Made by a program: the position numbers and the translations under genes | Notes under the pieces: generated by a model | What the model saw: the letters and a program-made list of their open reading frames with translations, nothing else | Database searches by the model: none | What the model was told of the DNA's origin: nothing | Part shown: positions 58,190 to 64,000 of the stretch, piece by piece | How the letters are laid out: each line of letters opens with the position of its first letter | Numbering within the stretch: position 1 is the stretch's first letter | Assembly (NCBI GenBank): GCA_951799405.1 | Contig: OX637339.1 | Coordinates: 3,472,001 to 3,536,000, forward strand | Reading direction: 5' to 3' | From: Agapetus fuscipes | Lineage: Eukaryota > Arthropoda > Insecta > Trichoptera > Glossosomatidae | DNA: 64,000 nt

Positions 58190-58298
58190 TACGTCTTATG
58201 AAAACTGGAAATTGATTTTACAAATATTTTCAACAACTCCCACAGTCTCGTGTTTGACGTTTTTACTTAGCACAGATTGTTCAGAATGCGATTCGTTA
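58190..58298 (+). repeat. Dispersed repeat D1, split by MITE M2
   Basis: TACGTCTTATGAAAAC ... CTTAGCACAGATTGTTCAGA ... GCGATTCGTTA; sibling of 8704 and of the inverted copy in 58837-59059. Confidence 0.5.
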
Positions 58299-58596
58299 GG
58301 GGCCGTCCATAAATTACGTCATCGATTTTTGGCGATTTTTGACCCCCCCCCCCCCCCCGTTACAATCATCCTATAGTCATTATCTAATGACCCCCCCCCT
58401 CCCCCTCTTGCTGTAATAATGGATGAGCATAATTAATAATGTTATATTACTTACATAATATTTTGTATATTTTGTAGAAATTGGTATTTACAAGAACGAC
58501 GTCACTTTTGGTACTCGTACATCATTTGCCATCATCCGCAGACCAGACTCCCCCCCCCCCCCCTTAATGCGAATGACGTAATATATGGACAGCCCC
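58299..58596. mobile_element. MITE M2 (Harbinger-like, TTA target), intact copy
   Basis: 298 bp between direct TTA (58296-58298, 58597-58599). Termini GGGGCCGTCCATAAATTACG and GACGTAATATATGGACAGCC + CC. Three C-runs of 9-16 nt. Confidence 0.85.
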
Positions 58597-58836
58597 TTAG
58601 ACGATTTAAATTGAAAGGTCATCTTTGAATCAAATGATAGATAAACCAAACAAGCACTGGGGGGGGGGACTTCGCTGACTAGGTAAAAGATTTCAATGCA
58701 ATTTATGGTTTTCAACATCTTTGTGCTTAATTTTTTTTTTTAATCAATGAAGCGGCACAATGGTGGAGTGGAGCCACGGCGTTTAATAGACATATTCAGA
58801 AGATCCTACTTCCAACAACTCGCTCCCCCAGTTCAT

Positions 58837-59059
58837 GTTTATCGTATACGCCAATCTAGTCACATATGGCTTTTTCATGCAGTTGTCTTATGAATCAAAT
58901 TCTACACAATCTGAGCTAAGAAAAACCGTAAAACTCGATAATGTGAGAGTTCTTTTAAATATTTTTTAAATAAATTTCTTGTTTTCATAAGACACATTGG
59001 TCCTGTACACATGCAAACATTGCTCATGCAAAATTTTCTCAATGGCGTATACGATAAAC
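58837..59059 (-). mobile_element. TIR element containing repeat D1
   Basis: GTTTATCGTATACGCCA at the left and TGGCGTATACGATAAAC at the right, with weaker outward similarity (GTTCATG/CAAGAAC). The core is the D1 sequence in reverse. No coding. Confidence 0.6.
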
Positions 59060-59166
59060 AAGAACTAAGGCAGCGAACTGTCTATTTACTGACCGGGTCT
59101 GAACCTTGTCTATGGTTTTATAAGACCATTCAGACCATTTACAGCGTCATAATGTATGGTCATCAC

Positions 59167-61349
59167 TAGGGCCCGGATTAATATGTAAATACATATTTTT
59201 TATTTCAATAGTTTCCATTAATTATTTAGTTTTCTACATAGATTATGATGTTTTGAGCTGGAAAATGCAGATTTTATTTTCCATATTTTTCCATATTTCT
59301 AGGTTAAGACCATATTTGCACACGAAAATCACATTAGTCCATATTTTCAATGTTTGGTACTTAAACTAGAGAGAACGGAATAATTTTTGCTTTCATAGCG
59401 CTTCGGATATAATTAGTTCGCGGTTTGGCGCGGCAAATACTGAAAACAACGAGTAAAAAATGAACGAATCGTTTCGCCGTTCACTGCTCGGCCGGGCGTT
59501 CGCCCGAAGGCCGAACGTCAGCTCGTCGTCAGCCAGTCACAACTTGTTAATCGTCGCGCGTACTCGTGTCGCCTGCTTGTGTCGCGCACATTGAATTTCT
59601 TTGTCTTGCGTCGTGATTTAAGTATTCTCCTGCATATTATTATATCCGAATTATTTAACTGTGCCTATTGAAATAATGCCCAAGGACAAACAACCTTTGC
59701 GGTTTAAATTAGGAAAATATATTGAAGATTTTCCAAACCAGTCTCTGAGTACAGATGGTAATGTACTGTTTTGTAATGCTTGCGAAAAATCCGTTTCGAC
59801 TGAGCAGCGTTTCTTAATATCACAGCATGTATCTACCACAAAACATAAGATGAATATCTCAAGGAAAAGCAAATTCAAACAACAATTTTTTTCTGAAGCA
59901 ATAGCCAGCGGTTCTCAAAGTGATACTTTCTCGAAAGATTTGTGTCATGCCATGATGAGTGCAGATATACCTCTGTGGAAAGTAAACAATCCTGTATTGA
60001 AAAGCTTTCTTGAAAAGTACTCAGGCAAATCTATTCCCGACGAATCCACATTTCGGAAAAAAATCGTAAATGATATTTACGAGGATTGCTTGGCATCGAT
60101 TCGAGAAGAAATTCAGGACGGACCTATATGGGTTGCAATTGACGAGACGACGGACGCCATGGGCCGGTGCATAGGAAATGTGATTATTGGGCTCCTAGTG
60201 GAAGAAAAATCCAGCAAATCTTTTTTGATAGCATGCGAAGAACTTCCTAAATGCAACCATCAAACATCAGCCAAGCTGTTCAACGATGCAATGAGTGTTT
60301 TGTGGTCCGATGGTGTTAAACATGAACAAGTTTTCTTGCTACTGACCGATGCTGCTCCTTACATGGTCAAAGCCGGAGATGCCCTTAAAGTGTTGTATCC
60401 TAAAATGATTCACGTAACATGCTTGGCACATGGAATTAATAGACTAGCCGAATGCGTGAGATTCCAGTTTAAAAATGTTGATAGTTTGGTATCAAATGTA
60501 AAGAAAATCTTTTTGAAAGCACCAAGTCGGATTTTAAAATTTAAAGAAATGCATCCAGACATACCTTTGCCACCAGAACCTGTGCTGACGCGTTGGGGTA
60601 CGTGGTTAGCAGCGGTTGAGTACTACTGCGAGTATTATACTGAGATTAAAACGATTGTTTTTGAATTAGAAGATGAATCCGCTAGTATTTTAAATGCAAA
60701 AGAACTTTTCGAAAATGAAACTCTTCGAAATGATCTAATCTACATAAGAAGCAATTTTTGTTTTCTGTCACATCAGATCAAAGCACTGGAAAATCCATCA
60801 ACATCATTAAAAGAAAATGTTAAGATCATTAAAACAATTGAAACCACAATTATGGAGGCGGAAGGCCCTGTTGCTGAATTGGTAAAAAACAAAATAAAGT
60901 CTGTACTTGAAAAAAATAAAGGGTATACAACGCTACAAAAAATTAACAACATGCTAAATGGAACAGCAGCTGGCAATCCAGAGGAGGCATATTCACCCTC
61001 AGAGTTGTGCAAATTTAAGTTTGCCCCAATCACATCCTGTGATGTTGAAAGGTCTTTCAGTCAGTATAAGGCGATGTTTCGAAAAAACAGACAAGGTTTT
61101 ATTTTTGAAAATTTAAAGAAACATGTTATTGTGTACTGCAACAACTCGACTAAAAAGATAGACGCAGAGTAAATATAAGGCACTTTAAGTTCTTTGATTT
61201 TATATTTTATGTTCTTTGATGTTAAAATAAAGGGTTTTGTACTGGGTAACAGTTGTTTTTTATTCCATATTTTTCCATATTTCAGTTTTTTATATCCATA
61301 TTATATTTACATATTTCGTGATTTTTGATACATATTAATCCGGGCCCTA
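59167..61349 (+). mobile_element. Complete hAT transposon, 2183 bp
   Basis: Perfect 8-bp target duplication GTCATCAC (59159-59166, 61350-61357) and perfect ~21-bp inverted ends beginning TAGGGCCCGGATTAATATG. Both subterminal regions carry repeated CCATATTT motifs (several copies each side), candidate transposase-binding sites. A single intact ORF fills the middle. Everything needed for autonomous movement seems present. Confidence 0.93.
59661..61172 (+). CDS. hAT transposase (503 aa), intact
   Basis: Cut-and-paste DNA transposase of the hAT superfamily. N-terminal zinc finger, residues ~30-62: VLFCNACEKSV (C-x2-C) ... ISQHVSTTKH (H-x5-H), BED/CGGBP1-like DNA binding. RNase H-like core: IWVAIDETTDAMG (first Asp), VFLLLTDAAPYM (second Asp), HVTCLAHGINRLAE (conserved C-x2-H), LTRWGTWL in the insertion domain. 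C-terminal: SPSELCKFKFAPITSCDVER + SFSQYKAMFRKNR with the expected catalytic Glu in DVERSFS. At 503 aa it is at the short end of hAT proteins. Start: ATG 59661 or 59676 (MPKDKQ), which has the better context. It lies wholly within its terminal repeats and has no stop. CGGBP1-like hAT proteins are a known group; assignment is by motif. Confidence 0.9.
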   Translation: MPIEIMPKDKQPLRFKLGKYIEDFPNQSLSTDGNVLFCNACEKSVSTEQRFLISQHVSTTKHKMNISRKSKFKQQFFSEAIASGSQSDTFSKDLCHAMMSADIPLWKVNNPVLKSFLEKYSGKSIPDESTFRKKIVNDIYEDCLASIREEIQDGPIWVAIDETTDAMGRCIGNVIIGLLVEEKSSKSFLIACEELPKCNHQTSAKLFNDAMSVLWSDGVKHEQVFLLLTDAAPYMVKAGDALKVLYPKMIHVTCLAHGINRLAECVRFQFKNVDSLVSNVKKIFLKAPSRILKFKEMHPDIPLPPEPVLTRWGTWLAAVEYYCEYYTEIKTIVFELEDESASILNAKELFENETLRNDLIYIRSNFCFLSHQIKALENPSTSLKENVKIIKTIETTIMEAEGPVAELVKNKIKSVLEKNKGYTTLQKINNMLNGTAAGNPEEAYSPSELCKFKFAPITSCDVERSFSQYKAMFRKNRQGFIFENLKKHVIVYCNNSTKKIDAE

Positions 61350-61357
61350 GTCATCAC

Positions 61358-61711
61358 ATACTTAGATAGAGAAGAAAGGACAACAAACTAAGTAAGTTAT
61401 TGCAATTTCATTAATCGATTTCAGCATCTATGAGGCAAAGACTGGTCTATTTGTTTTCACTTTTTTTCTACGCCAATGTAAAAGCAAGTAACAAAAAAAA
61501 CATGAATGTTGGGAAATCACGTTTGAAGTTCAGACACCCAGTACAACTTGTATGGGATGAAAAAGGCGGCCGATGTTTTATCTCGGTCATATTCGTCCAA
61601 ATTGAACGGCTGTCGCATTCTACCTATTTTTCTCGCATTGTTCTTGCGTTTTATTACAAAATCTCGATTTTCCCAATTTTTGAGTTATTTCTCTTTATTA
61701 TTAAGCGTGCG
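61358..61711. other. Unassigned sequence
   Basis: A 121-codon frame (61430-61795) runs into the S1 fragment and has no motif. Nothing recognised. Confidence 0.3.
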
Positions 61712-61822
61712 ATATGCTCTTCGCTGACCGGTCACCAACGGTCCATCCAGCCTTACAGCAACTGGGTCTTGATTGAGAATTGGCGCTTTCTATAGCGACG
61801 ACCACGCTCGCAGAGCGTTTGG
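61712..61822 (+). mobile_element. SINE S1 middle fragment
   Basis: TGCTCTTCGCTGACCGGTCA, ACCAACGGTCCATCCAGCCT, GGCGCTTTCTATAGCGACGA, CCACGCTCGCAGAGCG. Confidence 0.75.
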
Positions 61823-61851
61823 ATGTGATATTACACATCAAATATCACATC

Positions 61852-62409
61852 TAGGGAATGCAATCTCGATCTCGCGAGATCTCGATATTCCGAGACCTCG
61901 CCTCATTTTTCGAGATCAATCTCGAAGCATAAAATGACGAGATCTCGACCGAGATCGACGAGATCGAGCGGCAGTAGTCGGCGATGCATGACACGTGCTT
62001 TCTGCGCGCAAGCGATTCGCTGACTGACGAAGAAAATGACGAACCGCATACGCAAACTATCCCGACTATTCCCGAATATTTACGATGTTGGTCAAGCGGG
62101 ATAGAAAAGATGGATTCTACATCCTTATCATCATCATCTGAAGCCGGCCATGAAAGCCTAAAAACACTTATAATAAGTGATATAGTTTTGACTAGAGCGG
62201 AAGATATTTGAGTGCGTGCAGGCACTTGTTTGTTTACAGTTGTTTCAGTTGTGCAGTTACTGTCATGGTGTGCTAAAGTTACGTGTTTTTATGGGTTAAT
62301 TTAATGAAAATTTGTATAATTTTGTTACGATTCGAGATCTCCCCGAGATCGAATTTCTGATCCCTCGAGATCTTGACTTAGCGATCTCGTCTCGAGATTG
62401 CATTCCCTA
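61852..62409. mobile_element. hAT-like MITE, 8-bp target duplication
   Basis: 558 bp between direct ATCACATC (61844-61851, 62410-62417). Ends TAGGGAATGCAATCTCGA and TCGAGATTGCATTCCCTA are inverted repeats. Subterminal zones are dense in CTCGAGATC/GAGATCTCGA motifs. The middle carries the GATGGATTCTACATCC + TT ... GAAGCCGGCCATGAAAGC segment shared with 6960-7025. Confidence 0.9.
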
Positions 62410-62536
62410 ATCACATCCAAAAACGTCGGTTCTGATAAAATATCCTCACTTATACCTCCTCCTCTCGTCACAACAAGGGCAACTCGTAGAAGGGCGCACA
62501 TCCATCCATTTGCAGTCGATATCAACGCAATTAGAA

Positions 62537-62846
62537 CTTGGTGTATTCACGACTCATTCCTTTGCCGGACTGCCTAAAGCATGAGTTACCGGTATCTGTG
62601 TTTCCACGCCAATTTAACCTTGCCCTATTCAAATCCAATATCAGTCGCCATTTCCTCTCAGTGTCTCAAAACAAAGCAACGCAACACACACCACAGCACT
62701 GCGCAGCTAACGGCCTTGCAACCGTATAAAGACATCAACTGCCACATCACCAACACCTTTGCGGCACTACAACAAGTGACATAGACCCCTAGAATCCCTT
62801 GAATCTAGGGAGTCTCTCGCACAGGCTTCATTAAAAAACCGTTTTT
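62537..62846 (+). mobile_element. LINE F 3' end (ORF C-terminus and UTR)
   Basis: ORF end LGVFTTHSFAGLP in frame, then frameshifted relative to the 63680 copy (THSFAKLPRLWNELPVGI). UTR continues CACATCACCAACACCTTTGC, GGCACTACAACAAGTGACAT, AATCTAGGGAGTCTCTCGCA and A-rich end. Supplies the tail of the chimeric SINE that follows. Confidence 0.7.
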
Positions 62847-63273
62847 CCTTTTTTTTAAGAAATCCTGTGCAGGAGACTCCCTAAGGGGTCTATGACACTT
62901 GTTGTAGTGCCGCAGAGGTGTACGAGCTTGGTCATCGCTACAAAGCGCCAATACTCAAGCAAGACCCAGTTGCTATAAGGCTGGATGGACCTTTCAGTGA
63001 CCGGTCTTTGGTAAAGGCTTTGTGATTTTTTTTCAACCCAGCGAAGAGCATATTTGGAAATATAAATGGTATATTTTTGTGCTCCGCTGGGATCCGAATC
63101 CACAACCTTCCATATACGAGTCCGAAGTGTTGCCACTGGACCACGGACCGGTCCAAGATGCCAACGACACGCGGTGTACCTGTGCGGTAACCCATCCAAG
63201 TAGCATCCGCACCCAATGTTGCTTAACTTCGGTGATCTATGGGAACCGGTGCTTTCAATATGGTAACGTCGTT
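62847..63273 (-). mobile_element. Chimeric SINE: 5S rRNA head + S1 core + LINE F 3' end, second copy
   Basis: Minus sense: 5S block (63273-63160), ATCTTGGACCGG, S1 head/body (63159-62924), then GTACACCTCTGCGGCACTAC ... CTGCACAGGATTTCTTAAAA. Same junctions as 38801-39244. The tail lacks the ~14-nt AATCTAGGGA-type block. Confidence 0.8.
63160..63273 (-). repeat. 5S rRNA-derived sequence (SINE head)
   Basis: Minus strand: ATTGAAAGCACCGGTTCCCA, TAGATCACCGAAGTTAAGCA, ATTGGGTGCGGATGCTACTT, GGATGGGTTACCGC, CGTGTCGTTGGC. Slightly more diverged than the 39131 copy; not a gene. Confidence 0.85.
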
Positions 63274-63589
63274 GACATATCCTCTTATCATTATTAACGT
63301 GAATTCAGCCTTCAATGGATTCTTGATCATCTCTAAGGTTAGAATTTAAACGTAAAATTCACGTCATTCACGAGGTCCAGGAATTGTCAAGGAGACGCTG
63401 AGAGACCATCACGAGCGTCACCTTTGCAGAGATCTGGGTGTGGTGGCGAGACTGATTAGCAGAGGTAATTGCCTCAAGGTCATGCAGAAATCGCGGCCTA
63501 AATTGCATTGGGAAATACGACCTATACGAGAATTAAAATTGCTGATTAAATGAGGTCAAAAGGAGATTGCAAAATTTAGAAATACGCAG
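63274..63589 (+). other. Unassigned sequence with a 60-codon open frame
   Basis: About 63373-63555 reads GPGIVKETLRDHHERHLCRD, LGVVARLISRGNCLKVMQKS and on to a stop. No start or motif recognised; possibly a transposon fragment. Confidence 0.2.
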
Positions 63590-63677
63590 AACAAAGCTGC
63601 ACATATAGTGAAACTTTAAAGCGCATTGTAGCATGCGGCGAGTTGAACCTTATTTTTTCAGAGGTAAGGAGGCCGGC
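63590..63677 (-). mobile_element. SINE S2 3' end fragment
   Basis: Reverse: AACAAAGCTGCACATATAGTG, GCATGCGGCGAGTTGAACC, TTTTTTCAGAGGTAAGGAGG. Confidence 0.65.
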
Positions 63678-63679
63678 TT

Positions 63680-64000
63680 TACTTTTTTTAAGGAATCCTG
63701 TGCGGGAGAATCCCTAGATTTCAGAGACTCTAGGGGTATATGACAGTTATTATAGTGCCGCACAGATGTTGGTGATGTGGCGGTTGATTACCAGATCCTT
63801 TGTAGCAGGGCTGTTAGCTGCTTAGTGTTGTGTTGTGTGTTGCGTTGGCTTTGTTTTGAGACACTAAAATGAAGCGGTGACGTTGGTTTTAAGCAGGATT
63901 AATTTGCGGTGGGAGCACAGATACCTACTGGTAACTCGTTCCATAAGCGGGGCAGTTTGGCAAAGGAATGAGTCGTGAAAACACCAAGTTCACTTGAAGC
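63680..64000 (-). pseudogene. LINE F 3' end, ORF C-terminus and UTR, runs off window
   Basis: Minus strand: SSELGVFTTHSFAKLPRLWN, ELPVGICAPTAN, stop. The SFAxxxPRLWNxLP motif is the stereotyped end of CR1/Jockey-type LINE polymerases. UTR then runs through CACCAACATCTGTGCGGCAC and TCTCCCGCACAGGATTCC to an A-run. Confidence 0.75.

Noticed and set aside
58299..58596. C-runs as assembly artefacts
   Set aside because: The same three runs recur at matching positions in the second MITE copy at 33909, so they are probably genuine, though lengths may be imprecise.
1..64000. LTR retrotransposon or integrated virus
   Set aside because: No gag/protease/integrase motifs, no paired LTRs with TG...CA ends and no tRNA primer site were seen; all RT ORFs are APE-type LINEs.

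Overview
The window is eukaryotic, AT-rich and almost entirely transposon-derived; it looks like arthropod (probably insect) nuclear DNA. Evidence: APE-type non-LTR retrotransposons, tRNA- and 5S-derived SINEs, hAT elements with 8-bp target duplications, mariner-like (TA) and Harbinger-like (TWA) MITEs, and GT-AG splice signals. I cannot name the order. There is no bacterial operon, CRISPR array or functional tRNA/rRNA gene. Only two short pieces look like host coding sequence: a CpG-rich first-exon-like ORF with a signal peptide and one LDL-receptor class A domain (about 11275-11541, +), and a 118-nt AT-hook-encoding exon with consensus splice sites (48377-48494, -).

Layout. 1-9 kb: decayed pogo-like transposase C-terminus, SINE pieces, LINE tails, a mariner-like foldback MITE that itself holds a 144-bp ribozyme-bearing insertion, and two long palindromes. 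9-11 kb: a TIR DNA element of about 1.06 kb. 11.2-15.2 kb: the LDLa ORF, then an intact RTE-like LINE (LINE A, 1000 aa). 15-18 kb: SINEs, palindromes and LINE tails. 18.4-22.9 kb: an intact two-ORF CR1/Jockey-type LINE (LINE C) with an in-frame A AAA AAC slippery heptamer in the ORF1/ORF2 overlap. 23-29 kb: SINE composites, MITEs and LINE fragments. 29.2-32.8 kb: an intact second RTE-like LINE (LINE B, 1098 aa, minus strand) nested in the 3' UTR of an internally deleted LINE A. 33-46 kb: nested SINE/LINE/MITE debris and TGTCATG-rich repeats. 46-49 kb: a deleted hAT in a LINE ORF, and the AT-hook exon. 49-57 kb: LINE A tails, a 23-bp minisatellite and a six-unit 152-bp satellite. 57-64 kb: MITEs, an apparently complete hAT transposon (59167-61349, 503-aa transposase), a hAT MITE, and a 5S/tRNA/LINE chimeric SINE beside fragments of the LINE whose 3' end it shares.

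How the parts relate. The roughly 250-bp 3' end of LINE A, ending in ATTAG or ATTATAG repeats, occurs about 40 times, mostly as 5'-truncated copies. One tRNA-derived SINE core (S1) occurs with three different 3' partners: its own ATT-tailed end, a whole second SINE (S2), or a LINE F 3' end preceded by a full 5S rRNA-like head. A set of palindromic elements carries hammerhead-like cores (CTGATGA/CTGAAGA, helix II, GAAAACGTT) like those known from Penelope-like retroelements; no Penelope protein is encoded here. Calls rest on reading the sequence; family names are from motif knowledge, not searches.
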